Notes under the pieces: generated by a model | The model's input: the letters and a program-made list of their open reading frames with translations, nothing else | Database searches by the model: none | What the model was told of the DNA's origin: nothing | Shown: positions 1-7,655 of the stretch, piece after piece | Position numbering within the stretch: the first letter of the stretch is position 1 | How the letters are laid out: every line of letters starts with the position of its first letter | Assembly: GCA_024224415.1 (NCBI GenBank) | Contig: JAAENK010000337.1 | Coordinates: 1-32,159, forward strand | Direction: 5' to 3' | DNA from: Gammaproteobacteria bacterium | GTDB lineage: Bacteria > Pseudomonadota > Gammaproteobacteria > GCA-001735895 | DNA: 32,159 nt | Position numbers and translations under genes: made by a program

Positions 1-1
1 C

Positions 2-412
2 GATATCGAAACAGCAAGTTTGGGCGTAACTCAGAGTGAAAATAAAGCGATTAGAAAACTTGCTGCTATGGTACTTCGTGATCACAGTATGGTCATACAA
101 ATGGCTCGAGATACCGCGAAACAGTACAATATTGACTACAAAGTAGATAATAAAAACGCCTCCGCAACTTCTCATGAGAAAGTACTCAAAGAATTACGAA
201 AGCTGTCTGGGGAGGAATTTGATAAAGCCTATTTGAAGCATGAAGTTGAATTTCATAGCTCTGCAATTAGTGCAGTTAAAACTGTACTCATTCCAGCAGC
301 AAAAGGTACAGAGCTTGAGATTTTATTGAAGGCGGTATTACCTGGCTTCCAACATCATTTGGAGCACACCAAAACACTTGCTGCCGATATTGGCATTATT
401 AAATTTGATTGA
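2..412 (+). CDS. DUF4142 domain protein, 5' end cut by window
   Basis: The reading frame is open back to base 2 (D-I-E-T-A-S-L-G...), so the TTG at 20 is probably internal and the true start lies outside the window. The visible part, about 136 residues, matches the DUF4142 helical domain: an N-terminal E/D-x-E-x-A-x-L helix, a conserved DH in 'VLRDHS', 'LSGEEFDKAYLKHEV' in the middle, and an 'LPGFQHHLEHTKTLA' closing helix with the family's paired histidines. DUF4142 proteins are usually secreted or outer-membrane-associated with a signal peptide, which would lie in the missing part. Function is not known; the domain is ferritin-like in predicted architecture. Its stop codon overlaps the left arm of an inverted repeat. 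Family assignment is fairly secure; role is unknown. Confidence 0.75.
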   Translation, partial: DIETASLGVTQSENKAIRKLAAMVLRDHSMVIQMARDTAKQYNIDYKVDNKNASATSHEKVLKELRKLSGEEFDKAYLKHEVEFHSSAISAVKTVLIPAAKGTELEILLKAVLPGFQHHLEHTKTLAADIGIIKFD

Positions 413-456
413 TTGTGTTACTGCGCAATGGAAAATCATTTTGGATACACAATCAA
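409..456. repeat. 10-bp inverted repeat at 3' end of DUF4142 gene
   Basis: TTGATTGTGT at 409-418 and its exact reverse complement ACACAATCAA at 447-456 flank 28 bases that include a smaller AATG/CATT pairing. The left arm overlaps the stop codon. There is no T-run after the right arm, so a standard intrinsic terminator on the plus strand is not clear. It may still mark the 3' end of the transcript. Confidence 0.4.
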
Positions 457-565
457 AATTAGGATGGCATTGATATTCGGATAACAAGGCGGCGCGCGGG
501 ATAAAAAGGTATTGTGTAGTCAGGGCTGTCAGGACGCTGCTCCGCAGTCAAAATCCCCGGCAGCT

Positions 566-600
566 AATACTGGCAACGTAGGTGAAGAAATGCCAGTATT
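566..600. repeat. 10-bp perfect inverted repeat upstream of MmgE/PrpD gene
   Basis: AATACTGGCA at 566-575 and TGCCAGTATT at 591-600 are exact reverse complements separated by 15 bases. The element sits 77 bases before the start of the following gene. It could be a regulator-binding site or an RNA hairpin in the leader; no T-run follows. The rest of the 413-676 gap shows no convincing ORF. Confidence 0.45.
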
Positions 601-676
601 GAAGTTTATGCCATTTATTCCTTTTGTATTGCTATCAGACTGTGACGTTGAAAGAATGTCTTTGAAATGACCGACC

Positions 677-2047
677 ATGAGTGCAATTGAAAAACTTGCA
701 GAGCTAATAAGTGCGGCGCATCGCGAGCATCAACTCGATGCCATTGCTATTTCGCGGAATGCCCTTATCGATACCGTTGCCTGCATGTTTGCAGGATCCA
801 CGAGTTTGGTAGCCGAAAAGACGCTGCAATCCGTCACCGCCTGGGGTTCAGGTGATTCAGCTGTCATCGGACAATCTGTAAAACTTAACCCTCCTTTTGC
901 GGCAATGGTAAACGGGGCCTCGGCTCATGCCTTCGATTACGATGACTTTGACGAAGTAGCGAATGCGCATCCAAGTGCAGTCATTTTCCCGGCCTTGCTC
1001 GCACTGGCGGCCGAGGAACCCGTGAGTGGGATGGATATTCTCGACGCACATATCGTCGGCGTTGAAATCATGCAACGCCTCGGTGAAGCCATGAATATGG
1101 ATCATTATCGTCGTGGCTGGCTTAGCACGTTGACATTGGGCAGTATTGGTGCGGCGGCGGCCTGTGCACGGCTTGGCCGTTTTGATCATGCCACAACTGC
1201 CGCGGCCCTTTCGCTCAGTGCATCCATGGCTTCGGGGTTGACCAATCAGGGCGGTTTCCTCGCAAAGCAGCTACATCCCGGTTTGGCTGCGAAAAATGGC
1301 GTAATGGCCTCGGCGCTCGCCGCTGCCGGCATAACTGCTAGCGAGCAGACCATCGACGGACCGATAAGTCTCGCAAATTCAATGGGCGAACACCAGCCGC
1401 ACAAGTTCGCAGCAGCTATGGCGAAACTGGGAAATCCCTGGTCGATCGTCGAATATGGGTTGATTACGAAAGCCTACCCAACTTGTGGCTATACACACCG
1501 GGTGATCGATGCTGCCATCGAAATTCATTCCAAATTGAAATCCAGTACCGAAAACATTCGCTCGATACAGATTTCGATACCCGATTATTATCTAGATTTA
1601 TTGATTTACTCGAGCCCAGGCACAGCCGCCGAGGCAATGTTCAGTGCGGAGTACAGCGTTGCTACTGCCCTGGTACATGGCAATTTTGGATTACCTGCGT
1701 TAACAAATGAAGCCATCGCCGACCCCGAAATCACCCGTCTTTGTGGCCTGGTAACAGTCGTGCCCCGGACACCCAGAAACTCAAATATCATCTACGACCC
1801 GCTAGATCCAGATACTGTTGAAGTTCAGTTCGATGACGGTAGCAGTTCTTACGGCGAAACCACTCTTCTCACGGGATCGCCTGCTAAACCGATGAGCAAA
1901 GCCACCCTCCGCTCCAAATTCGACGAATGCCTTGAAAATCATAAATCCTTGGTTGATTGCAATGATTTGTGGGTTTTGCTCTCACATACCGAGCAGCTTG
2001 ATAAGCTGAATTCTCTAGTGGACCTTTTCAGTATTGGGGTTGATTAG
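677..2047 (+). CDS. MmgE/PrpD family protein (2-methylcitrate dehydratase-like)
   Basis: This 456-residue protein has the normal length and landmarks of the MmgE/PrpD superfamily. Near residues 85-100 is 'AHAFDYDDFDE...HPS' (family core DYDD...HPS). It is followed by 'PALLALAAEE', a Gly/Ala-rich helical stretch, 'PGLAAKNGVMASALAAAGI', then 'KAYPTCGYTH' and 'FSAEYSVATALVHG', which normally build the active site between the helical and lid domains. The family includes 2-methylcitrate dehydratase, cis-aconitate decarboxylase and iminodisuccinate epimerase; sequence alone does not choose among them. No prpB or prpC is next to it, so a role in the methylcitrate cycle is not supported by context. 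The start ATG at 677 has only a weak Shine-Dalgarno. Family is secure; substrate is unknown. Confidence 0.88.
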   Translation: MSAIEKLAELISAAHREHQLDAIAISRNALIDTVACMFAGSTSLVAEKTLQSVTAWGSGDSAVIGQSVKLNPPFAAMVNGASAHAFDYDDFDEVANAHPSAVIFPALLALAAEEPVSGMDILDAHIVGVEIMQRLGEAMNMDHYRRGWLSTLTLGSIGAAAACARLGRFDHATTAAALSLSASMASGLTNQGGFLAKQLHPGLAAKNGVMASALAAAGITASEQTIDGPISLANSMGEHQPHKFAAAMAKLGNPWSIVEYGLITKAYPTCGYTHRVIDAAIEIHSKLKSSTENIRSIQISIPDYYLDLLIYSSPGTAAEAMFSAEYSVATALVHGNFGLPALTNEAIADPEITRLCGLVTVVPRTPRNSNIIYDPLDPDTVEVQFDDGSSSYGETTLLTGSPAKPMSKATLRSKFDECLENHKSLVDCNDLWVLLSHTEQLDKLNSLVDLFSIGVD

Positions 2048-2130
2048 CCCTAACAATTATAAGAAAAAACTATTACGATAAGTGTGCATAAATCCGTGTC
2101 CACTTTTCGTGGCTGACATCACTTTGAAAA

Positions 2131-2889
2131 ATGTTAAATGCAATCTTTAAAATAGGTCATCTAAAGACTGTAGTATTAGTTACAATAGTCTCCATTTTTA
2201 TATCAGTACTAATTACTTTTGTGGCAATGAATGTAATTGCTGATGGCTTAGAGTTTTCTAGCATATTTATCTCAATTATCGCACCTATGCTAATTGCTCC
2301 TTCAATTTCATGGTACATAGTCGGATTGATATTTAAGATTCGTAAGTTAGAGGATATACAGAGAAAGCTTGCAACATTTGATATGTTAACAGGACTAATG
2401 ACGCGTAGGGCATTTCTTGAAAGTGGTGAGACTCTATTGAAAATAATGGCCAGAGACAAGCAACCAATGTCACTGGCATTTCTAGATTTAGATAACTTTA
2501 GAAGTGTAAATAGTAAATATGGACATGCAGGCGGGGACAAGGCTTTAAAGTCTTTTTCAACTGTTTTACAGAGTCATTTGCGTAATAGTGATTTGGTGGG
2601 ACGTTTAGGTGGCGAAGAGTTTGCTATTGTCTTACCAAATACGGATTTGGGAAGTTCTATTAAAGTTTTAGAGAAAATCCAGTATTCAATGGAAAACAGT
2701 CCAGTAGAATATTTGGGTAAAACTTTTCAATGCACAATAAGTATCGGAGTCTCTCTATTCCATGAAGCCAACGAAGTTGAGCTAGAAGAGCTAATTCGAC
2801 AATCTGATACTGCACTCTATAATGCGAAGAAGTCTGGAAAGAACCGCATAGTTGAATATAAAGAAAGCCAACAAGGCAAATCAACCTGA
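2131..2889 (+). CDS. Membrane-anchored diguanylate cyclase (GGDEF)
   Basis: This 252-residue protein synthesises cyclic di-GMP from two GTP. Two N-terminal hydrophobic segments (about residues 13-35 and 44-68) anchor it, followed by a short linker and a GGDEF domain from about residue 82. Visible motifs are D-x-L-T (84-87), 'FLDLDNFRSVNSKYGH' for GTP/metal binding, and an intact catalytic GGEEF at 160-164. An RxxD inhibitory site (R151-N-S-D154) sits at the standard spacing before GGEEF, so product feedback inhibition is expected. No known sensory domain is present; the region between the membrane segments is very short. Base composition is clearly more AT-rich than the core genes to the right, which suggests separate acquisition. 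It stands alone and is followed by a probable terminator. Confidence 0.92.
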   Translation: MLNAIFKIGHLKTVVLVTIVSIFISVLITFVAMNVIADGLEFSSIFISIIAPMLIAPSISWYIVGLIFKIRKLEDIQRKLATFDMLTGLMTRRAFLESGETLLKIMARDKQPMSLAFLDLDNFRSVNSKYGHAGGDKALKSFSTVLQSHLRNSDLVGRLGGEEFAIVLPNTDLGSSIKVLEKIQYSMENSPVEYLGKTFQCTISIGVSLFHEANEVELEELIRQSDTALYNAKKSGKNRIVEYKESQQGKST

Positions 2890-2954
2890 TCCTCAGCAGC
2901 CCTGAATTTCAAGGAAGTAGCTTACTACCCGTGGAGTGGTGCCGTCCTGGCTAG

Positions 2955-2981
2955 AAAACTGGTAACCCGGTTTTGATTTTT
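2955..2981 (+). terminator. Probable intrinsic terminator after diguanylate cyclase gene
   Basis: AAAACTGG (2955-2962) pairs with CCGGTTTT (2967-2974), with one G-U pair in RNA, around a TAAC loop. It is followed by GATTTTT. It lies 66 bases after the stop codon on the same strand. The stem is short but the T-rich tail fits. Confidence 0.5.
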
Positions 2982-3104
2982 GGGTAGGAAAGGATAATTG
3001 GCTTAACCCAATTGATTGCGTAAAAGCAAAGAAATCCGTAGGTGGCGCATCTTTCGAAGTTTTTATTTACCATAATTTACATCATGGCATTTATCTTTCC
3101 ATAC

Positions 3105-3920
3105 CTAGGTCCCACAGGCTCTTAGAACCTCGCTTAAGTGATGAAGATGTTGCATAAATTTCCCCGGTCCAGCATTGGCATCGATAGTCAATGGATAAAC
3201 AGTCAAATTAAATTGGTTGGCCAGGTTACGACCGGTCTTTGAAATACTCGCTTCATTGGCAAGCAGACATTTTGCGGGTGTTCGAGTCAGCGTCTCTTCT
3301 ATGGTTCTTAAGGTTTGAATACCGCCATGCTGGCCGTGGCGATCGTTTATGGTGGCGAGTGCTTTGACTTTAAAATCCGATTCGAAATGAAGTAGAAAAT
3401 TATGGTCGAGGAGATAACGCAATCTTTGTCCGGCGAGTTGCTCGCGAGTACTGGTTTCCCAGGCATCGATGGCAAGCAGCATTTTTTGCTGGTTTTGCCA
3501 GAAAAGGCTTTGCTGCGCGGGATCCAGCCTGCTCAATGCCTGAGTGATTTTGAGAACCATTTTCCGCAACTGGGTCGGCGAGTACCAGATATGCCCGTCC
3601 TGGTTCTGCAGGTCAAGCAACCGTAGCAATTCGAGCCGTACCGTAGCCTGCGGTAGTATTTCTGGCAATTTCTGGAAGCCGCTCTCGAAATTCCGGTCGA
3701 TCCAGATCACCAGGTCAGCACGTTTCAATATTCTGAAATGCGACGGCCTGAAAGCAAAGTGGTGTGCCGAATGTTGATGTTTTATTAATAACTCGGGTTT
3801 CCCGGCACCCTGCATTAGCGAGGCTGTTATCGCCTGTAATGGTGCAATTGAAGTTACGACACTGAGCTCGGCGCGCGCCATAATCGGCGACAGGCACAGT
3901 AGAATAAGCAGGCAACGCAT
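3105..3920 (-). CDS. znuA: Zinc ABC transporter substrate-binding protein ZnuA
   Basis: ZnuA is the periplasmic zinc receptor that hands Zn(II) to ZnuBC. The 271-residue protein starts with a signal peptide (about residues 1-17, cleavage near ARA-E). Probable ligands by family alignment are His53 in 'HHFAFRPS', His110 in 'DGHIW', His173 in 'DHNFLLHFE' and Asp247 in 'TIDANAG'. It is shorter than many ZnuA proteins (about 300 residues) and lacks the long His-rich loop; only a short 'KHQHSAHH' run remains. The gene diverges from zur-znuCB across a 44-base gap containing a Zur box, so repression by zinc-loaded Zur is expected. Assignment rests on motifs and context together, since the sequence is fairly divergent. 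Confidence 0.9.
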   Translation of the reverse strand: MRCLLILLCLSPIMARAELSVVTSIAPLQAITASLMQGAGKPELLIKHQHSAHHFAFRPSHFRILKRADLVIWIDRNFESGFQKLPEILPQATVRLELLRLLDLQNQDGHIWYSPTQLRKMVLKITQALSRLDPAQQSLFWQNQQKMLLAIDAWETSTREQLAGQRLRYLLDHNFLLHFESDFKVKALATINDRHGQHGGIQTLRTIEETLTRTPAKCLLANEASISKTGRNLANQFNLTVYPLTIDANAGPGKFMQHLHHLSEVLRACGT

Positions 3921-3948
3921 GGGTATCTATAGCAATTGAAAAAGTTAC

Positions 3949-3961
3949 GTTATAATATAAC
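3949..3961. promoter_or_regulatory. Zur box between znuA and zur
   Basis: GTTATAATATAAC is a perfect palindrome around 3955 and matches the core of the gammaproteobacterial Zur operator (GTTATA-A/T-TATAAC). It sits in the only gap between the divergent znuA and zur-znuCB genes, so one site probably controls both directions. It contains TATAAT (3951-3956), a perfect -10 hexamer reading towards zur. Bound Zur would therefore block RNA polymerase directly. Confidence 0.85.
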
Positions 3962-3964
3962 ACT

Positions 3965-4453
3965 ATGACCAAATCTAAAACCAGTTGCCTGGCTTTTTCG
4001 CACCACGACCATAAGCGTTGCCAAAATAAGTTGCTATCCGCCGCACGAGATCTGTGCGAGTCGAGAAACCTTCGGCTTACGGAAAGACGCAAACAGGTGC
4101 TGCAGATATTATTGCAATCGCACCAGCCGATAGGTGCTTACGATATACTTGCGCAACTCAATCAGGGTCAGGCCCGCATAGCACCGCCGATTGTATATCG
4201 GGCACTGGAGTTTTTGCTCGAAGAAGGCCTGGCGCATCGCATTGAATGCAAAAATGCATTTATTGGCTGTGTACATCCGGGGCATCAGGGTGCTACGCAG
4301 TTTCTGATTTGCAAAGATTGCGACAAAGTGGCCGAGCTCGAAAATCCGGTATCTGCTTTACAGGAGGACGCCAGGAACGTCGGTTTCGTAATCGATCATT
4401 CGGTGGTCGAATTAACAGGTACTTGCGCAGACTGCCAGCAAAATGTCGGCTGA
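3965..4453 (+). CDS. zur: Zinc uptake regulator Zur (Fur family)
   Basis: Zur represses zinc-uptake genes when loaded with zinc. The 162-residue protein has an N-terminal winged helix ('LRLTERRKQVLQILL', 'IVYRALEFLLEEGLAHR') and a C-terminal dimerisation domain. The structural zinc site is Cys116/Cys119 plus Cys154/Cys157. Residues aligning with the regulatory zinc site of E. coli Zur are His91, Cys102, His107 and Glu124. The N-terminal 'HHDHKRC' run is typical of Zur relatives and supports the ATG at 3965. That ATG has no Shine-Dalgarno and lies only nine bases after the TATAAT inside the Zur box, so the mRNA may be leaderless. It overlaps znuC by 11 bases, forming a zur-znuC-znuB operon, and is probably autoregulated. 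Confidence 0.94.
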   Translation: MTKSKTSCLAFSHHDHKRCQNKLLSAARDLCESRNLRLTERRKQVLQILLQSHQPIGAYDILAQLNQGQARIAPPIVYRALEFLLEEGLAHRIECKNAFIGCVHPGHQGATQFLICKDCDKVAELENPVSALQEDARNVGFVIDHSVVELTGTCADCQQNVG

Positions 4454-5183
4454 CTTACTCGTTAAAGGCAAGGATATCGGTTTTATCGGCAAGTCCGGGC
4501 CGATTTTAGACTCGGTGAGTTTCGAGCTTTATCGTGGCCAGATTACCACCATTATCGGCCCCAATGGTGCTGGCAAATCAACCCTCACTAATATTGTAAC
4601 TGGACTGTTGCAGGCACATTCTGGAGTGCTTGAGCGAGCCAACAATTTGTGCATTGGTTATCTTCCGCAGAAGGTATACGTGAATACCCTGATGCCGCTA
4701 AGTGTTAAACGCTTGCTGCAACTCACCCAGACAGTGTCCGACGAGGAAGTGCATCAGGCGCTATCACAAACCGAGGTCGGATATTTGTATGACCGCCAGG
4801 TACAAACCCTCTCCGAAGGCGAGCTTAAACGGGTTTTGTTGGCGAGAACCACGCTGGGTAAACCAGACTTAATCGTGCTTGACGAACCAACCGCGGGTGT
4901 CGACATCAGTGGTGAAATTAAAATGTACGATCTTATTGGCGAATTCCACAATCAATTGCAATGTGGTGTTTTGCTAGTTTCACATAACCTGCACCTGGTG
5001 ATGTCGAAAACTGATCAGGTGCTTTGCCTGAACCGGCATTTATGCTGCTCCGGCTTACCCGAATCGGTAAGCCAACATCCTGAGTACCTGGCGCTATTCG
5101 GTGACCAGGCAGCGGAATCATTAGCGGTGTATACCCATCACCACGATCACATACATGATGTCGCAGGACATCATCATGACTGA
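4443..5183 (+). CDS. znuC: Zinc ABC transporter ATPase ZnuC
   Basis: This is the cytoplasmic ATPase of the zinc importer. The 246-residue protein has Walker A 'GPNGAGKST' (39-47), the ABC signature 'LSEGE' (LSGGE in most relatives), Walker B 'LIVLDEPTAGVD' and the switch His in 'LLVSHNLH'. The C-terminus ends in a His/Asp-rich tail, 'HHHDHIHDVAGHHHD', a common feature of ZnuC that may bind zinc. The start codon lies within the end of zur (11-base overlap) and the end overlaps znuB, so the three are translationally coupled. Confidence 0.95.
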   Translation: MSADLLVKGKDIGFIGKSGPILDSVSFELYRGQITTIIGPNGAGKSTLTNIVTGLLQAHSGVLERANNLCIGYLPQKVYVNTLMPLSVKRLLQLTQTVSDEEVHQALSQTEVGYLYDRQVQTLSEGELKRVLLARTTLGKPDLIVLDEPTAGVDISGEIKMYDLIGEFHNQLQCGVLLVSHNLHLVMSKTDQVLCLNRHLCCSGLPESVSQHPEYLALFGDQAAESLAVYTHHHDHIHDVAGHHHD

Positions 5184-5985
5184 ATGGCTGGACGATTTTG
5201 TCGTACGCAGCACGGTAGCTGGTCTGCTGATGATCAGTATTGCCGCGCCGATGGGATGCTTGATGATCTGGCAGCGGATGGCGTTTCTCAGCGATACTCT
5301 GGGCCATGCAGCGGTACTCGGGGTTGGGCTTGGTCTGTGGCTACAAATACATCCGATGATTGGTGTGCTGGCAATTGTGGTACTTATCGTGGTGTCGCTG
5401 AGTCGAGTAGTCAGTTTCAACAATTCGTTGTCGGAAACCACACTGGCGATTATTTCACATAGCGGCCTGGCTGCTGGATTGATTTTGCTTGGAACCATGC
5501 CCAGTCAAACAGTAAGTCTGGAATCGATACTATTCGGTGATTTGCTTGCCACCACAAAGATCGATTTGGCAATGATTTTAGGTACTGTAGTGATACTTGT
5601 ATTTCTGCTGCTGCAACATTGGCGCTCGTTTGTCGCAGTTTCTGTGAGTCAGGAAATTGCCCAGGCCGAAGGCATCGAAGTGCGCAAGCTACAATTCCTT
5701 ATGTATTTAATGATTGCCTTACTGATTACCGTAATGATGAAGGTAATGGGTGTGCTGTTAATTGCTGCAGTGCTGGTGATACCTACCAGTAGCGCACGGT
5801 TGATTAGCCGAAGCCCTGAGCAAATGGTTTTAGGCAGCGCTTTGTTTGGGGTCATGTCGTTGGGCGGGGGGATGCTGAGTTCGTTTCAATTTGACTGGCA
5901 GACTGGACCAGCAATTGTGCTGAGTGCGACTGCTTTGCTTTTTGTCACGTTACTGGTTAGGCGCCTGGCGCGGAGTGCCCTATAA
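5176..5985 (+). CDS. znuB: Zinc ABC transporter permease ZnuB
   Basis: This is the integral membrane subunit of the zinc importer, a hydrophobic ABC-3 family permease with about eight predicted membrane segments. Family landmarks include 'PMGCLMIWQRMAFLSDTLGHA' near the N-terminus and 'GVLLIAAVLVIPTSSARL' near residue 200. I chose the ATG at 5176 (269 residues) over the in-frame ATG at 5155. It has an AGGA at 5165-5168 with seven-base spacing, and the resulting N-terminus (MTEWLDDFV) matches the family's length before the first membrane segment. With this start the overlap with znuC is eight bases. Confidence 0.93.
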   Translation: MTEWLDDFVVRSTVAGLLMISIAAPMGCLMIWQRMAFLSDTLGHAAVLGVGLGLWLQIHPMIGVLAIVVLIVVSLSRVVSFNNSLSETTLAIISHSGLAAGLILLGTMPSQTVSLESILFGDLLATTKIDLAMILGTVVILVFLLLQHWRSFVAVSVSQEIAQAEGIEVRKLQFLMYLMIALLITVMMKVMGVLLIAAVLVIPTSSARLISRSPEQMVLGSALFGVMSLGGGMLSSFQFDWQTGPAIVLSATALLFVTLLVRRLARSAL

Positions 5986-6073
5986 AGCCTTTGCTCCCGG
6001 AGGGTTGGGGGTAATGACGTGATGTGCTGTGATTATCTACAAGGTAGCTTTTCAGAATATAAAGGGGTTTGAT

Positions 6074-6202
6074 ATGAATACTGAACAATACCTAAAAGAA
6101 CGTATCGATGATCAAATTGAGTGGTCGCAGAACCTGCACAGTGCTAGCAACGGAAGTAATGAATGGCTGCCAGGTAGTGTTCAAACCTCTGTGCCAGACT
6201 AG
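6074..6202 (+). CDS. Small ORF, 42 aa, possible SLATT/DUF4231 remnant
   Basis: A 42-codon ORF begins at ATG 6074, preceded by a good Shine-Dalgarno (AGGGG at 6063-6067, six-base spacing). The N-terminus 'YLKERIDDQIEW' resembles the start of DUF4231/SLATT-type membrane proteins (Y-x-x-x-R-x-D-D-Q-x-x-W). The similarity stops there, and the rest (Ser/Asn-rich, ending VPD) has no membrane segment. It may be the broken 5' end of a SLATT gene or an independent small protein. Both readings are inference; no continuation is obvious in the other frames. Confidence 0.4.
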   Translation: MNTEQYLKERIDDQIEWSQNLHSASNGSNEWLPGSVQTSVPD

Positions 6203-6271
6203 ATCGAAACTAATACACATTATGCCCTTTTTTTTCGAAGGCTATTACGTTTTGAAAAAACCAATTATATT

Positions 6272-7468
6272 TTAGTTTCTAGCAGATAATCGTTCAATTG
6301 CCTGTTCAGAAAAAGCCCTAAATGAGGCTGAAGCATCACTCTTTTTAGCCAGTAAATGATAGAACGATAATGCTTTCTGTCGGTTCCCTGCGAGATCTTC
6401 GAGGCGAGCATTAATCATCAGCCTATTTGGAGTCCCCCTATACGCATTATCACTGTCCAGCCAATTGGATAGCTCCAATAGAGTCACTGGTGAAACGACC
6501 TCGATAAGTTGGTTTAAAGCTGGCAGAGTATTTTGATCCAGTATTTTGTAGGGTGCTACTATGTATGCAATCGCGTTGAAAACACTGGAACGATCACTTC
6601 GATTTAATCTACCACTCTGTTGCCTTACCTCTTCTGAAAACTTAATTAATTCAATGGAAACTTTTAAATCATGGCTAGGATTAATTAAACCACTGACTAT
6701 CATCCTGTTGATATACTCACGATCATGAGTAGCCTGTAATGCTGCCGCAAAATGCGTTTTGACTTTATCAAGGTTAATATCCTTATTTTGCTCGTAACCC
6801 TCCCAAAGCAACCAATGAGCCAGCATAATATGGGCATAAGAATTGTCAGGATCGAGCGTCAAGGCTCGATCATAATATTCGGCTATTCCTAATCCTGTAG
6901 TCCCGTCTCGACTACGTAAAAAATTTGCCCAGCCAATATGAGACAAAGCAGTCGCTGCTATGTGAGGGTCTGTATTGACCGATCCCAGATAAAGGGTCGG
7001 TAGTAATTTATTCAAAGTATCACTAAATGTTTGATCCCCATATCTTCGAATATTTCGTAACCAGACTGTGGCTATAGCAATTTGATGTTGACGTGCCGGT
7101 AACGAACTCGGATCAAAACTTAAAGCATCATCAATCAACATCCATGCTCCACGATAATCCCCGTATTCGATTTGTAGCCTGGAAGCGTCAATCAACTGCG
7201 CCACGGCCACTTTACGCTCCTGCCAGTCAGTATATAGGTCATTGATTCGTGTAGTTCCCATAACAAGCGAAATAACTGCAGTGATACCACCAATCCACTT
7301 GAGCATCTTCGCCATCGAATGCCATGGCCTGGATCGCTGGTCGGTACCACAAAAACGACACTTGTTAGCCTGGGTATGGATATATTCATGACAGGCAATA
7401 CAGAATTTGCCTGGTATTTGTTCGGCAAAATCATTTATTTCAGAATTCTCTGAATCTAATTTAGACAT
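6272..7468 (-). CDS. Zinc-ribbon, single-pass membrane protein with TPR-like repeats
   Basis: I do not recognise this 398-residue protein as a named family. It opens with a zinc ribbon (C23-x2-C26...C37-x2-C40), followed by one membrane segment at about residues 55-73. The long remainder is helical with TPR-like units, the clearest being 'AEYYDRALTLDPDNSYAHIMLAHWLL', plus 'AWMLIDDALSFDPSSLPARQHQIA' and 'LEDLAGNRQKALSFYHLLAKK'. The ribbon would be cytoplasmic and the repeats probably periplasmic, suggesting a scaffold or sensor. It stands alone between the znu locus and glmS, and its base composition is more AT-rich than the glm/atp genes. The start ATG at 7468 is the only good one before the ribbon. 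Confidence 0.75.
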   Translation of the reverse strand: MSKLDSENSEINDFAEQIPGKFCIACHEYIHTQANKCRFCGTDQRSRPWHSMAKMLKWIGGITAVISLVMGTTRINDLYTDWQERKVAVAQLIDASRLQIEYGDYRGAWMLIDDALSFDPSSLPARQHQIAIATVWLRNIRRYGDQTFSDTLNKLLPTLYLGSVNTDPHIAATALSHIGWANFLRSRDGTTGLGIAEYYDRALTLDPDNSYAHIMLAHWLLWEGYEQNKDINLDKVKTHFAAALQATHDREYINRMIVSGLINPSHDLKVSIELIKFSEEVRQQSGRLNRSDRSSVFNAIAYIVAPYKILDQNTLPALNQLIEVVSPVTLLELSNWLDSDNAYRGTPNRLMINARLEDLAGNRQKALSFYHLLAKKSDASASFRAFSEQAIERLSARN

Positions 7469-7655
7469 AATCTCAATGAATTTAGTCCTTTATGAGCCTG
7501 AGAGATGATGTAGTTTGCAACGTTCACTCAGTTAGAGTCAACCCTGAACTTTATATGCTGACTCAAACCCCGGTCAGTTGTACTGTCTAATAAAACAAGA
7601 TACGTCAATGACTTCTAAGTTTGAGCGGCACTAATGTAATGAACCATCCAAACAA

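Noticed and set aside
480-600. Integron attC-like sequence (GGATAACAAGGCGGCG)
   Set aside because: Only one half resembles attC; the matching GTT-type core and paired inner boxes are missing and there is no integrase.
3715-4092. 125-codon minus-strand frame spanning the znuA-zur gap
   Set aside because: It overlaps both real genes and the Zur box and its translation shows no family features.
7535-7564. GAGTCA/TGACTC inverted repeat between glmS and the TPR gene
   Set aside because: Six-base arms with an 18-base spacer are weak and no promoter or terminator feature lines up with them.
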